From Pseudomonadota bacterium (GTDB lineage Bacteria > Pseudomonadota > Gammaproteobacteria > Acidiferrobacterales > UBA6901): DNA of 39,756 nt. Of this stretch, positions 1 to 9,006 are shown one piece after another. The notes beneath the pieces were generated by a model that had not been told where the DNA came from, searched no databases, and saw only the letters and a program-made list of their open reading frames with translations. The translations under genes were made by a program, and so were the position numbers. The stretch lies in the NCBI GenBank assembly GCA_021785795.1, contig JAJYEK010000027.1:1-39756 (forward strand), read 5' to 3'. How positions within the stretch are numbered: position 1 is the stretch's first letter; each line of letters begins with the position of its first letter.

Positions 1-171
1 TACGTCGCCTATCCGCGCGGCAAGCAGCTGTCGGTCGTGGCGCGGGCATTTCTGGACTATCTGCTCGAGGCCAAACGGCATTTCGCGTCGCTACCCACCC
101 CCGCAAGCACTGCCAGTCCTCGCGGGAAACCCCGTCCGCGGCGTAGCCGCGCCCGTTCCGCACCCAACTGA
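1..171 (+). CDS. LysR-family transcriptional regulator, C-terminal fragment (cut by window edge)
   Basis: The frame is open from base 1 to a TGA at 169-171. It encodes the last 56 residues of a larger protein. The stretch beginning YVAYPRGKQLSVVARAFLDY matches the end of the LysR substrate-binding domain, where a basic residue precedes a final helix of the form ARAFLDYLL. It is followed by a basic, Ser/Arg/Pro-rich tail (PRGKPRPRRSRARSAPN) of the length seen after this domain in CbbR-type regulators. The DNA-binding HTH and most of the effector domain lie outside the window, so neither the effector nor the target can be read. CbbR is the closest family resemblance I can suggest, and only as inference. 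Confidence 0.7.
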   Translation, partial: YVAYPRGKQLSVVARAFLDYLLEAKRHFASLPTPASTASPRGKPRPRRSRARSAPN

Positions 172-350
172 GGCCGGGAACTGCCAAACGCCATGCGTCC
201 CGGTGCACCGGCGGCGGGATCAACTGGCCTTGCGTGCGCAAGAGGCATTGGTCGCCGCGGGAGTAATTGCGGCGAACGGCAAACTGCTCCGGCATCGGTG
301 TCGTCGCCCACCCTCTACACGAAGCGCCTGCATTGCGAAGCTGCGTTCGG

Positions 351-845
351 TCAGCCGCCGTGACCGGCCTTGCTCTTCCGGGATGGGGTTTCCTGTGAGT
401 TCCCGGCAGGTCCGCGAATAAGAAGGACCGGTACCGGCGACAGGCGCACTACGCCCTCGGCCACGCTGCCGAGAATAAGATGTCCCAGGCCGCCACGACC
501 GTGGGTACCGAGCACCAGCAGGTCAGCGGGCCAGGCTGCCGCTTCTGCGACGATGACATCGTGCAGGCGCTTGCCGACCGTTTCCTGCAATACCGTCTCC
601 GCCCTCAGTCCTGCCCGGCCGGCAGCCGCAGCTGCCGCATCCAGAATTGCCTGTCCGGACTTGCGCAAGGTCTCGAATACGGAATCGAGAATCACGCCGT
701 CAGCGCTCCAGTAGATGACGCCTTCATCGACCACATGGATGAACCGCAGTTCAGCCTGCTGCTCGCTCGCGAACTTTATCGCCTCATCGGCTGCCAGCCG
801 CGCAATGTCGCTGCCGTCGATGGCCACCAGAATGTGCCGGTACAT
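351..845 (-). CDS. Universal stress protein (UspA family)
   Basis: A single-domain Usp protein of 164 residues. It starts [18 protein letters not shown], the classic first beta strand with the DGS nucleotide-binding loop. Near the C-terminus it has [20 protein letters not shown], the G-2x-G-9x-G(S/T) signature of ATP-binding Usps. An in-frame ATG lies 23 codons upstream, but the start at 845 has a strong ribosome-binding site (GGGGGTGAGG) and matches the family N-terminus. A hydrophilic tail of about 20 residues ([17 protein letters not shown]) follows the last strand. Usps of this kind are cytoplasmic and are induced by starvation, redox or oxygen stress. The gene is monocistronic and lies between a LysR gene and argG. 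Confidence 0.9.
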   Translation of the reverse strand: MYRHILVAIDGSDIARLAADEAIKFASEQQAELRFIHVVDEGVIYWSADGVILDSVFETLRKSGQAILDAAAAAAGRAGLRAETVLQETVGKRLHDVIVAEAAAWPADLLVLGTHGRGGLGHLILGSVAEGVVRLSPVPVLLIRGPAGNSQETPSRKSKAGHGG

Positions 846-1027
846 CGCCTCACCCCCTTTCCCGCCGCCCGTGACTTGTCGGCTTAACATAGCAGTCCCG
901 CTGGACCGCGCCACGATTAGATCGGCTGCGGACCTGGGCGATTATTGGGTAGCGGACCGATAAGGGTCAATCCCGTCCACGGGGCAATCATGGCCGTACC
1001 CTGACATCCGGTGGCGGGTGCAGTCTG

Positions 1028-2245
1028 CTAGCGGCGTTTGCGGCGCTTGGCAGCAATGCGCATGCGCAACGCATTGAGCTTGATGAAGCCCTCTGCGTCC
1101 TTCTGATTGTACGCGCCCTGGTCTTCCTCGAAGGTTGCAATGCGTGCGTCGAACAGGCTGTCTCGGTCCGACTTGCGGCCAACTACGCTGACGCAACCCT
1201 TATAGAGCTTGAGGCGGACCACACCGTTCACGGTCTCCTGCGAAGCATCTATCATCTCCTGCATCATGCGCCGTTCCGGACTCCACCAGTAGCCGTTGTA
1301 AATGAGGCTCGCATAACGCGGCATGAGCTCGTCTTTGAGATGTGCAACTTCGCGGTCCAGCGTGATGGACTCGATCGCGCGATGGGCCTTGAGCATGATC
1401 GTACCACCGGGCGTCTCGTAGGCGCCGCGCGACTTCATGCCGACGTAACGGTTTTCGACGATGTCGGCGCGGCCGATGCCGTTCCTGCCACCTACCTTGT
1501 TGAGCAGTTTGATCGCCGTTGCCGGACTCACGTCGCGACCGTTGATCGCCACGATGTCGCCCTTTCGGAAGGTCAGCTCGATATAAGCGGCCTTGTTCGG
1601 CGCCTTCTCGGGCGCAACCGTCCAGCGCCACATGGACGCCTCCGGCTCGCGCCACGGATCCTCCAGGATACCCCCCTCGTAGGATATGTGGAGCAGGTTG
1701 GCGTCCATCGAATACGGGGACTTCCGGCCGCGCTTCATCTCCACCGGAATGCCGTGCTGTTCGGCATACGCGAGAAGCTTCTCGCGTGAGGTGAGGTCCC
1801 ACTCCCGCCACGGAGCAATGATCTTGACGTCCGGCTTGAGCGCGTAGGCGCCCAGCTCGAAGCGAACCTGATCGTTGCCCTTGCCGGTGGCCCCGTGCGC
1901 CACGGCATCGGCACCGGTTTCGTTGGCGATCTCGACCAGGCGCTTGGCTATCAGCGGCCGCGCGATCGATGTCCCCAGCAGGTACTCGCCCTCGTAGAGC
2001 GCGTTCGCCCGGAACATGGGGAATACGAAGTCGCGAGCGAACTCCTCCTTGAGGTCGTCTATGTAGATCTGCTTCACACCGAACCGGCGCGCCTTGGCAC
2101 GCGCTGGCGCGAGCTCCTCACCCTGGCCGATGTCAGCCGTGAAGGTCACGACCTCGCACCGGTAAGTCTCCTGGAGCCACTTCAATATCACGGAGGTGTC
2201 CAGCCCTCCGGAGTACGCCAGAACGACCTTCTTGACCTTTGTCAT
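1028..2245 (-). CDS. argG: Argininosuccinate synthase
   Basis: ArgG condenses citrulline and aspartate, using ATP, into argininosuccinate, the penultimate step of arginine synthesis. The protein is 405 residues, normal for the family. The PP-loop AYSGGLDTS is at residues 10-18. Other family blocks visible are [24 protein letters not shown] and [17 protein letters not shown]. The C-terminus ends in a very basic KRRKRR tail, slightly longer than usual. The start has GGAG seven bases upstream. The gene lies only 37 bp after the E2-E3 fusion gene on the same strand, so it is probably co-transcribed with the pyruvate dehydrogenase genes. argD and argF are about 20 kb away. Confidence 0.97.
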   Translation of the reverse strand: MTKVKKVVLAYSGGLDTSVILKWLQETYRCEVVTFTADIGQGEELAPARAKARRFGVKQIYIDDLKEEFARDFVFPMFRANALYEGEYLLGTSIARPLIAKRLVEIANETGADAVAHGATGKGNDQVRFELGAYALKPDVKIIAPWREWDLTSREKLLAYAEQHGIPVEMKRGRKSPYSMDANLLHISYEGGILEDPWREPEASMWRWTVAPEKAPNKAAYIELTFRKGDIVAINGRDVSPATAIKLLNKVGGRNGIGRADIVENRYVGMKSRGAYETPGGTIMLKAHRAIESITLDREVAHLKDELMPRYASLIYNGYWWSPERRMMQEMIDASQETVNGVVRLKLYKGCVSVVGRKSDRDSLFDARIATFEEDQGAYNQKDAEGFIKLNALRMRIAAKRRKRR

Positions 2246-2282
2246 TGGGGACTCCGTACCACGTTGGGGCCTGCGCCCTCCG

Positions 2283-4988
2283 CTATTTGCCGGCCGCCAC
2301 CTTCTGTGTCCGGCGCAAGCGCGACAGCAGGCGCCGCGCCATTTCCCCGAACAGTTCGGTCTGGGTGGGATGCGGGTGTATGGCGTGCGCCACCTGCTCG
2401 AGCGTCATGTCGCCCGCCACCATCATCACCGCCTCGCCGATCAGCATATCCGCGTGATCGGCAAGGAAATGGACGCCGATAATGCGCCGCGTCGCCTTGT
2501 CCGCCACGATCTTGATGAGTCCGTCGGTCTCGGCGGTGATCATGGCCTTGGCGTCAATGTTCAGCGGGGTCTTCACTTCGACGGCGTCGACACCCCTGGC
2601 CTTTGCCTGCTCCAGAGACAGCCCCACGAAGGCCGCCTGCGGCCGCGTGAAGATCACTCCGCAATCCTTGTCCTGGTTGTACTCCATCGCTTCGCCGAGA
2701 ATGGTGGCCGCTGCAACCCGTCCCTGCTGACCTGCGGTGTGCGCCAGCATGAGCCCGCCGTTGACATCGCCGACGGCGAAGATGTGCTGCACATTGGTAC
2801 GGCAGTTGCGATCGACGGAAATCACACCGTGGGCGTCGGCCTTCACGCCGGCCTTGTCGAGCTGCAGCGGTCCGGTCACGGGGCGCTTGCCCGTTGCCAT
2901 CAGTACATGGTCGCATTTGAAGCTTGTAGTCTTGCCGGAGGCATCGATGTAGTCGAGTGCCATTTGTCCCGGCTTGCCGGAAATCCGGCTCACCCGCGCG
3001 GAAGTGATCAGCTTGAGGTTCTTCTGCCCCGCGAGCAGGTCGACCAGTCCCCTGGCAATTTCGCTCTCGACCTCGGGGAGCGGGCGATCCTGCGCCTCGA
3101 GGACAACCACCTTGGTGCCGAAATCGGCAAATATCTGGGCCATTTCGAGGCCAATGGCCCCGGCGCCGACGACGCCCAGCCGCTTGGGTGCAGCCTTCAG
3201 GTTCCACACCGTATCCGAAGTCAGCACACCCTTGCCGTCCGCACCCGGAATCGGGGGCACGAAGGGCGGCGCGCCGGCGGCGATGACACAGGCCCCGAAG
3301 GTGATACGCTCGGTTTTTTTGCCGTCACCGCGCCTAGGCCGGGCAAACGGATCCTTGCCGTTTCCGGAAGCGTCGACGATGATGCTGTTGGCGGATTCGA
3401 AGCAGGCGAAACCCTGCCTGAGATCGATCTTCACTCCCTTGTCGGTCTTGAACGCCATGTCACCGCGGGTCCGAAGCACGTCCTTGCGCATCTTTTCCAG
3501 GCCGGTCCAGCTGAGCCGGGCGCCCGTGCTGTTGACCACCCCCAGGTGCGCATCGTGGGCGCGGTCGCGGATGCGGTCGGCGGCGGCACGCCAGGCCTTG
3601 GACGGAATGCAGCCGCGCCACAGACATTCGCCGCCGGGCATCGGGGCGTCATTGATCATCGCCACTTTCTTGCCGTGGTCGGCAAGATCCCGCGCGCAGT
3701 CCTCTCCGCCGGGGCCACCACCGATTACCACCACGTCGTAATCCCATTTGCCGGGAACAATCGCCGCGCCGGGCACCGCGGCTGCCGAGCTCAGGCCGCG
3801 CATCCAAGACGCCGGATCCTCGACCAGGCCCCTGAACGCATTCAGGAACTTCGCGGCATCGGCACCATTGATGATGCGGTGATCGGCGGTGATGGTTACC
3901 GGCACCCCCTGCGGGCCCCTGGTTGCGATCGCGAAAATCGCGGAAGTGCCCGGCGACGGAATGGCGTCGAACTGGCTCACCCCGAGCATGCCCATATTGG
4001 AGATGGTGAATGTCGGGTTCGAATACTCCTGCGGCTTCAGCCGCTTCACCCGCGCGCGCGCCACCAGATCCTTCCACTGCTCGTTCATGGTCTGCAGGTC
4101 GGTATTGAGCACGTCGCGCAGCACCGGCACCACCAGCCCCATGCCCTCGGTCTCGACCGCGAGCCCGATGTCGATCTGCTCGCGCTCGACGATCCGGTCT
4201 TCGTGCTGGTAGACGGCGTTTACCCGCGGAAATTTCTGGATTGCCAATGCCGCCGCCTTGGCGAACATCACTGTCAGCGAATAGCCTGCCTGTTTCGCCG
4301 CCGCCATCAGGCGCTCGGGCTGGATGTTGACGCTCGCCCGGAACAGCGGCATGGACAGGGAATATTCCATGTTGTGGCTGACCGCCTTTTCCATCGCATC
4401 CATCGGCCGCCCCATTCCCGGCACCTGGTAGATGCGCCGCGCCAGGGTCGGCGGCACCTGGCCCCGGGTGACATCGCCTGCCACCACGATACCGGACGAG
4501 CCGGTTCCGATGAGGCTGTTGATATCGATGCCATGCGCTCCGGCCAGCTGGCGCGCATACGGCGAGGCATTTCCGGCGCGCGGCCGCGGCGCCGGTGTCG
4601 CACCATGAGGCATGGCGGGAATATGGGTTTTAGCCTTCTGGGTTCCGTACGGCTCGAAGTGCATCTCGGCAGGCGCCTCGGTCTCGACCGCGGCTTCCCG
4701 CACGGCGGCTCGCACCGGCGCTTCGCCGCCCTTGACATCGCCGGACTCTGCAACCAGATAGGCAATCACATCGCCAACCGCGACCACCGAGTCGACCGGC
4801 ACCAGGGGGCCGGACAGATAGCCCTCGCGGAAGATCTCGACATCCATGATCGCCTTGTCGGTCTCGACGGTCGCCACCACCGTACCGCGCGTGACGTGAT
4901 CGCCGATGCTCTTTTCCCAGGACACCACCGTCCCCTCGGTCATGGTGTCGGAAAGCTTGGGCATTTTTATCGCGTAGGGTTCAGCCAT
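2283..4988 (-). CDS. Fused dihydrolipoamide acetyltransferase (E2) - dihydrolipoamide dehydrogenase (E3)
   Basis: One 901-residue polypeptide carries two normally separate subunits of the pyruvate dehydrogenase complex. Residues 1-80 are a lipoyl domain (lipoyl Lys45 in VETDKAIMD). Residues about 140-175 are a peripheral-subunit-binding domain. Residues about 180-400 are the acyltransferase core. The catalytic motif reads HRIING from His370, with Asn where most E2 enzymes have Asp. From about residue 414 a complete E3 begins: FAD motif VIGGGPGG, redox disulfide [13 protein letters not shown] (Cys455/Cys460), NAD motif [13 protein letters not shown], and a C-terminal HPHPTQTE with the catalytic His. 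No stop or frameshift separates the halves. The linker is Ala/Pro-rich ([15 protein letters not shown]). I chose the ATG at 4988, 20 codons inside the longest frame, because the lipoyl domain begins there; its Shine-Dalgarno is weak. The gene sits 83 bp after pdhB. Confidence 0.95.
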   Translation of the reverse strand: MAEPYAIKMPKLSDTMTEGTVVSWEKSIGDHVTRGTVVATVETDKAIMDVEIFREGYLSGPLVPVDSVVAVGDVIAYLVAESGDVKGGEAPVRAAVREAAVETEAPAEMHFEPYGTQKAKTHIPAMPHGATPAPRPRAGNASPYARQLAGAHGIDINSLIGTGSSGIVVAGDVTRGQVPPTLARRIYQVPGMGRPMDAMEKAVSHNMEYSLSMPLFRASVNIQPERLMAAAKQAGYSLTVMFAKAAALAIQKFPRVNAVYQHEDRIVEREQIDIGLAVETEGMGLVVPVLRDVLNTDLQTMNEQWKDLVARARVKRLKPQEYSNPTFTISNMGMLGVSQFDAIPSPGTSAIFAIATRGPQGVPVTITADHRIINGADAAKFLNAFRGLVEDPASWMRGLSSAAAVPGAAIVPGKWDYDVVVIGGGPGGEDCARDLADHGKKVAMINDAPMPGGECLWRGCIPSKAWRAAADRIRDRAHDAHLGVVNSTGARLSWTGLEKMRKDVLRTRGDMAFKTDKGVKIDLRQGFACFESANSIIVDASGNGKDPFARPRRGDGKKTERITFGACVIAAGAPPFVPPIPGADGKGVLTSDTVWNLKAAPKRLGVVGAGAIGLEMAQIFADFGTKVVVLEAQDRPLPEVESEIARGLVDLLAGQKNLKLITSARVSRISGKPGQMALDYIDASGKTTSFKCDHVLMATGKRPVTGPLQLDKAGVKADAHGVISVDRNCRTNVQHIFAVGDVNGGLMLAHTAGQQGRVAAATILGEAMEYNQDKDCGVIFTRPQAAFVGLSLEQAKARGVDAVEVKTPLNIDAKAMITAETDGLIKIVADKATRRIIGVHFLADHADMLIGEAVMMVAGDMTLEQVAHAIHPHPTQTELFGEMARRLLSRLRRTQKVAAGK

Positions 4989-5071
4989 TCTCTTGTTTTC
5001 TGATGATTCCGAGTTGTGGTTTCCGAAATCCGGCAGCTGCGGCGTCACCGGCGGCCGTCACCGTGGCGCCC

Positions 5072-6052
5072 CTAAATGCGGCCCAAGGCCTTGAGCGCCC
5101 CCTGGTAGACATCGTGCTCGTCGGGAATAGCGGCATGTTCCAGATTGGCGGCATAGGGTACCGGGACATCCGCCGCATGGATGCGCACCGGCTGGGCGTC
5201 CAGGGCGAAGAAACAGTCCTCGTTGATGATGGAAATAATCTCCGCGCCAACTCCCACCGCAGCCTCGTCTTCCTCCGCAACCAGCGCACGGTGTGTCTTC
5301 TCGACCGAACGACGGATCGTCTCGCGGTCGAGCGGCTTGAGCGAGCGCAGGTCGACGACTTCAGCGCTGATGCCGTCCTTCGCCAGCATGTCGGCTGCCT
5401 TCATGCAGAGCACGAAGCTCCAGTTGTACCCGATGAGGGTGATATCGGTGCCCTTGCGCACGATCTCCGCCCCCTCGAGCGGCCGGAAATATTCCGTATC
5501 CGGTACTTCCTCGCGCATGTTGTACATGCGCTCGTGCTCGATGAAGATCACCGGATCGTTGCAGCGAACCGCGGACTTCAGCATGCCGCAGGCCTCCATG
5601 GGGCCGCGCGGAGTCACCACACGCAACCCGGATGTGCTCATGAAAACGCGCGCCAGGCGCGCGGAGTGCTGGGCTGCGAGCTGATGCGCCGTGCCGCCCG
5701 GCGTACGCATCACGATCGGACAGGATACGCGTCCGCCGGACATGTAGCGGATCTTGGCGGCCGCGTTCACCAGCGTATCGAGGGCTAGCAGTGCAAAGTT
5801 GATCGACATGATCTCGATGATCGGGCGCATGCCCGCCATCGAGGCGCCGATGCCGATGCCGGTATAGGAGTTTTCCGAAATGGGCGTGTCGATGATGCGC
5901 TTCTCGCCGTACTTCTGGTACAGGCCGGAAGTCGCCTTGTAAGTCCCGCCCACGACGCCGATGTCCTCGCCCATGGCGATGACCATCGGGTCATTGGCCA
6001 GTTCTTCGTCATGGGCGCGGCGTATCGCCTCCCAGTATGCCAGCTCAGCCAT
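5072..6052 (-). CDS. pdhB: Pyruvate dehydrogenase E1 component, beta subunit
   Basis: Beta subunit of a heterotetrameric (alpha2beta2) thiamine-diphosphate 2-oxo acid dehydrogenase, 326 residues. Visible family blocks are VIAMGEDIGVVGG near residue 25, IDTPISENSYTGIGIGASMAG around 55-75, and CPIVMRTPGG around 115. The C-terminal transketolase domain has VVDLRSLKPLDRETI. An AAGGA ribosome-binding site precedes the ATG. The gene lies between pdhA (42 bp upstream) and the E2-E3 fusion gene. The alpha and beta polypeptides are separate, unlike the single-chain AceE of enteric bacteria. Linkage to a lipoyl E2 and an E3 supports pyruvate as substrate, although an acetoin or branched-chain substrate cannot be excluded from sequence alone. 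Confidence 0.93.
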   Translation of the reverse strand: MAELAYWEAIRRAHDEELANDPMVIAMGEDIGVVGGTYKATSGLYQKYGEKRIIDTPISENSYTGIGIGASMAGMRPIIEIMSINFALLALDTLVNAAAKIRYMSGGRVSCPIVMRTPGGTAHQLAAQHSARLARVFMSTSGLRVVTPRGPMEACGMLKSAVRCNDPVIFIEHERMYNMREEVPDTEYFRPLEGAEIVRKGTDITLIGYNWSFVLCMKAADMLAKDGISAEVVDLRSLKPLDRETIRRSVEKTHRALVAEEDEAAVGVGAEIISIINEDCFFALDAQPVRIHAADVPVPYAANLEHAAIPDEHDVYQGALKALGRI

Positions 6053-6079
6053 GCGTTGATCCTTACTCGTTGACGATTG

Positions 6080-6099
6080 CCTGACGGTCAGCCGTCAGG
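6080..6099 (-). other. Perfect hairpin between pdhA and pdhB
   Basis: CCTGACGG, loop TCAG, CCGTCAGG: an 8-bp perfect stem with a 4-nt loop spanning the pdhA stop codon. No U-tract follows, so it is not a standard terminator. It could stabilise or separate the pdhA message from the downstream cistrons, which is inference. Confidence 0.5.
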
Positions 6100-7099
6100 A
6101 GTTCTGCAACGGTCCGATCCAGCGTGGATCCGGTTTGTCGTCCAGAACATACTTATTGAGATCCTCAACCTTCGGCGTCGGACTCTCCTCGGCGAATTTC
6201 ACGACGTCGTTCTCGATCTCGTTCAAAATGTCGCGTTCCATGGCCTTGAGGTCGGCGTCAGCGATGACCCCGGCCTTGATGAGCTTCTCCCCGTACAGCT
6301 TGATCGGGTCGCGTTTGGCCCACTCCGCCTCCTCTTCCTTGCTGCGATAGGCGGCAGTCTTGTCGGACATTGAATGACCGCGCTGCCGGTACGTAAGAAA
6401 TTCGATGAAATACGGGCCTTTCCCGGACCGCACATGCTCGACCGCCTTGCCGGCAGCAGCCATGACCGTCTCGATGTCCTGTCCGTCATGCTGGCTCGAG
6501 GGCATGTTGTAACCGCAGACCCGCTTGTATTGGTCGACCACCGCCGTCGAGCGATCAATGCGCGTGCCGATGGCGTACTGGTTATTCTCGCACACGAACA
6601 GCACCGGCAGATGCCACAGCGATGCCATGTTCATGGTCTCATGGAAGGTGCCCTGGTTATTGGCGCCATCGCCGAGAAAGCAGGCCGCAATCCGGTCGCC
6701 ACCCTGATATTTGCACGCCAGCGCCAGACCGGCCGCCAACGGGAAGGGTTGACCGACCAGCGCATAGCCTCCCATAAAATGAACAGTCGGATCGAAGATG
6801 TGCATGGAACCGCCGCGGCCACGCGAGGATCCCGTCTCCTTGCCATAGAGTTCAGCCATCACCTCGCGCGCCGGGGCGCCGGCCTTGATGGCGTGGATAT
6901 GGTCACGGTAACCCGTAATGACGTAATCCTGGCCCCGCTGCATCATCTCGAGGACACCGGTCGCCACTGCCTCCTGCCCAGAGTACAGGTGCAGGAAACC
7001 GCCGATCTTGTGTTCCATATAAGCCTCGAAACAGCGTTCTTCGAAGCGGCGGAAAAAGATCATCTCGCGCAGCAGGCGTTTCTGGTCAGCGGCTTTCAT
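6095..7099 (-). CDS. pdhA: Pyruvate dehydrogenase E1 component, alpha subunit
   Basis: Alpha subunit carrying the thiamine-diphosphate site, 334 residues from the chosen start. Visible blocks are MIFFRRFEERCFEAY and GFLHLYSGQEAVATGVL near the N-terminus, RGRGGSMHIFD, and the ThDP motif that begins GDGANNQGTFHE and ends ENNQYAIGT. The phosphorylation-loop region reads YRQRGHSMSDKTAAYR. A longer frame opens at 7195, but the ATG at 7099 has a clear AGGGAG ribosome-binding site five bases upstream and matches the usual start of the family (KAADQKRLLREM). It is the first gene of the leftward pdhA-pdhB-E2/E3-argG operon, with a candidate promoter about 120 bp upstream. Confidence 0.94.
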   Translation of the reverse strand: MKAADQKRLLREMIFFRRFEERCFEAYMEHKIGGFLHLYSGQEAVATGVLEMMQRGQDYVITGYRDHIHAIKAGAPAREVMAELYGKETGSSRGRGGSMHIFDPTVHFMGGYALVGQPFPLAAGLALACKYQGGDRIAACFLGDGANNQGTFHETMNMASLWHLPVLFVCENNQYAIGTRIDRSTAVVDQYKRVCGYNMPSSQHDGQDIETVMAAAGKAVEHVRSGKGPYFIEFLTYRQRGHSMSDKTAAYRSKEEEAEWAKRDPIKLYGEKLIKAGVIADADLKAMERDILNEIENDVVKFAEESPTPKVEDLNKYVLDDKPDPRWIGPLQNS

Positions 7100-7215
7100 G
7101 GATCTCCCTGGTGTTGGAGAAAATGCTCTTATCTCGACAGCCATTGCCGGGAAACCCGCGCGCAACCGGCTGACGGTGGTGATTCGGACGGACACCTGGC
7201 GAATTCAAGCGGCGT

Positions 7216-7253
7216 ATGATCGGTTTTTTGCCCAGCGAGGTCAAGGTGTTGAC
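7216..7253 (-). promoter_or_regulatory. Candidate promoter and operator-like repeat for the pdh operon
   Basis: On the minus strand TTGACC (7239-7244) is separated by 17 bp from GATCAT (7216-7221), a fair sigma-70 match, about 117 bp before the pdhA start. The -35 overlaps the perfect inverted repeat GTCAA-GGTG-TTGAC (7240-7253), which could be an operator. It is the inverse orientation of an FNR box and does not resemble the E. coli PdhR site. The call rests on motif spacing alone. Confidence 0.4.
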
Positions 7254-7852
7254 TTTCCAAGACGATTTGAGCGAGTCGAAACGCCGGGCGACCGGCGTTA
7301 CATCTGCGGAAAATTGCCTATTTTGGATGAAATGACGCTCGGATCGCAGCAATTAAGAGCCAATTCAGCGATTATGGGCAAAGGTCTGCATGCCGCCAGA
7401 TTTGTTGCCGCGGGGCGGCAAAGATCAACACCGAAGCGCCGGGGACGGGAAACCGGCGACTGGATCCTAAGCCCTCAGTCCCGGAGCTTCCGTCCTTCAC
7501 TATTTTAAAGTGCGCGCCCCAGTTTTGACGCTTTGCGCGCCTCAAGGTTGACGACCCCTACCGCCCGACAATGACTCGAAGCCACTTCAGGAGAAATGGA
7601 CCCGGGGGCGGAGCGACTGCAGTACTCTCTGGACATTGACGCCGGCACAACGTGACACGAATAATGCGGCTACGGCAAAACATTCGTATCGGGGTAGGGC
7701 AATCTTGATCGCGCGTTTGGCCATTCTTGCTCCCGGAAAGCTCCTATCTAAACATGGAATTATGTGTAAGGATAAGCCCGAAGTTGGCGACTTATCTCCA
7801 AATCTAGCAAAAAATCGGCTGCTTGCTGTGATAGTAGCCAGGATCGAGGCCT
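7254..7852. other. Intergenic region with no convincing gene
   Basis: About 600 bp between the divergent pdh operon and the DsbG-like gene. Short open frames on both strands lack family features, coding bias and ribosome-binding sites. The final 120 bp is clearly more AT-rich than its surroundings and probably holds the promoter of the gene at 7853, although I cannot point to a good -35/-10 pair. Confidence 0.5.
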
Positions 7853-8491
7853 ATGAATTTGATTCGTGTTAAACAACAGCATGTTACATCTGCTTTGCGC
7901 GCGATCATGCTGACCTTTTCGCTCGCCACCGCTGCTCTGCCGGCCCTGGCCCTGTTCGCCCCGCAGACCGCTTTGGCGGCACCGGCACGACCGGAAAACA
8001 CGGCCGAACTGGTCGCCGGCTCCATCTTGAGCAACATCGGGAACGGGACCTGGATCGTCGAGGGCCGCAGCCCGCACGTCATCTATATATTTTTCGACCC
8101 GAACTGTCCGTACTGTCACCAGCTATACGAGGATCTGCGTCCCTGGGTCAAACGCAACCAGGTCCAGCTTCGCTGGCTGCCGGTCGGCGTGCTGACGGCA
8201 ACGAGCCGCGGGAAGGCCGCTGCGATACTCGATGCCAAAAACCGACTTGCCGCGTTCCGCCAAAACGAGCGGGGGTTCAGCCGCGCAGCCGGCTTCGGGC
8301 GGATCCCCGAAGAACCTCTGCCGAAGCCGGCGATTTTGAAAGACCTGCGCGCGAACGAAGCGCTGCTGCAGCGTACCGGCCAGGAATCAGTACCCGCCAT
8401 GGTTTTCCGGCTCCGGGACGGGACGCCGATCGTGGTCCAGGGGGCACCGCCACCGCAGGTCTTGAAAACCATCGTCGACCAGCTCCAGTAG
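7853..8491 (+). CDS. DsbC/DsbG-like periplasmic thiol:disulfide interchange protein
   Basis: A 212-residue exported thioredoxin-fold protein. The N-terminus has a basic start and a long hydrophobic stretch ending in ALAAPA (residues 15-45), consistent with a Sec signal peptide. The active site FFDPNCPYCHQLY contains the CPYC pair (Cys85/Cys88). The cis-proline loop is ESVPAMVF, and the C-terminus IVVQGAPPPQVLKTIVDQL matches the last strand and helix of the DsbC/DsbG catalytic domain. The CPYC dipeptide is as in DsbG (DsbC has CGYC). The N-terminal dimerisation domain of DsbG is essentially absent, so this is a shortened version that is more likely monomeric. It would act on periplasmic disulfides. 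No DsbD partner lies in the window. Confidence 0.85.
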   Translation: MNLIRVKQQHVTSALRAIMLTFSLATAALPALALFAPQTALAAPARPENTAELVAGSILSNIGNGTWIVEGRSPHVIYIFFDPNCPYCHQLYEDLRPWVKRNQVQLRWLPVGVLTATSRGKAAAILDAKNRLAAFRQNERGFSRAAGFGRIPEEPLPKPAILKDLRANEALLQRTGQESVPAMVFRLRDGTPIVVQGAPPPQVLKTIVDQLQ

Positions 8492-8619
8492 GGTTCCGAC
8501 GAACCGGCGCTACTGACCACCGGCGGTGCACTCTTGAAATGGACATCCGATTCGGCGCAAAGTATAGGATAGGATGTGGTCTGGATCGCACTGATGTGAC
8601 TTTCAAGGAGGGCATTGAC

Positions 8620-8829
8620 ATGGCAAAGGCAAAAGCCGTATCCGCCGATCGGGCTTCCAAGGCAGCACCCGTTGCCTCTCTGGCAGTCTCGACAGAGGAA
8701 CGCCGGCGGATGATTGCGGAAGCAGCCTATTATCGGGCAGAGCGCCGCGGATTCGCAGGCGGAGATCCGGTCGAAGACTGGCTGACCGCCGAAGCGGAAA
8801 TCGAGGGACGGTTCAACCGGGTACACTGA
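8620..8829 (+). CDS. DUF2934 domain protein
   Basis: A 69-residue protein. The C-terminal half (RRRMIAEAAYYRAERRGF, then GGDPVEDWLTAEAEI) is the conserved DUF2934 core, in which a helix of MIAEAAYYRAE type is followed by the GDPxxDWLxAE motif. The N-terminus is Ala/Lys-rich and variable. An open frame extends to 8539, but the ATG at 8620 has a perfect AAGGAG nine bases upstream. The family is common in gamma- and betaproteobacteria, including sulfur and methane oxidisers. Its function is not established. Confidence 0.88.
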   Translation: MAKAKAVSADRASKAAPVASLAVSTEERRRMIAEAAYYRAERRGFAGGDPVEDWLTAEAEIEGRFNRVH

Positions 8830-9006
8830 CTGAGCGGGTCCTGCCCGGTCCCCAGGGCCGATAGCGGACCTGCGAGGCTGTGTCCCCGGGCAGAACGCGA
8901 AGCCCGCCTTGCGTGCGGAGGATGTTGTGCGCACGAGATTGCGGGATTCGCTCCGGCCGCCGGGCAGCGGCGACCCGAAGGAACCCCGCAACCCGGGCGT
9001 GGTTAG

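Noticed and set aside
2196..5003. Open frame of over 900 codons on the plus strand opposite the E2-E3 gene
   Set aside because: Antisense to a complete, domain-validated gene; composition (many His, Arg, Gly) is what GC-rich codon usage gives in the complementary frame.
7636..7872. 78-codon frame upstream of and overlapping the DsbG-like gene
   Set aside because: Overlaps the DsbG-like gene start, no ribosome-binding site, no recognisable features.
8604..8615. TTGACATGGCAA near the DUF2934 start, resembling the FNR box
   Set aside because: One arm is incomplete and spacing is wrong; it overlaps the start codon.
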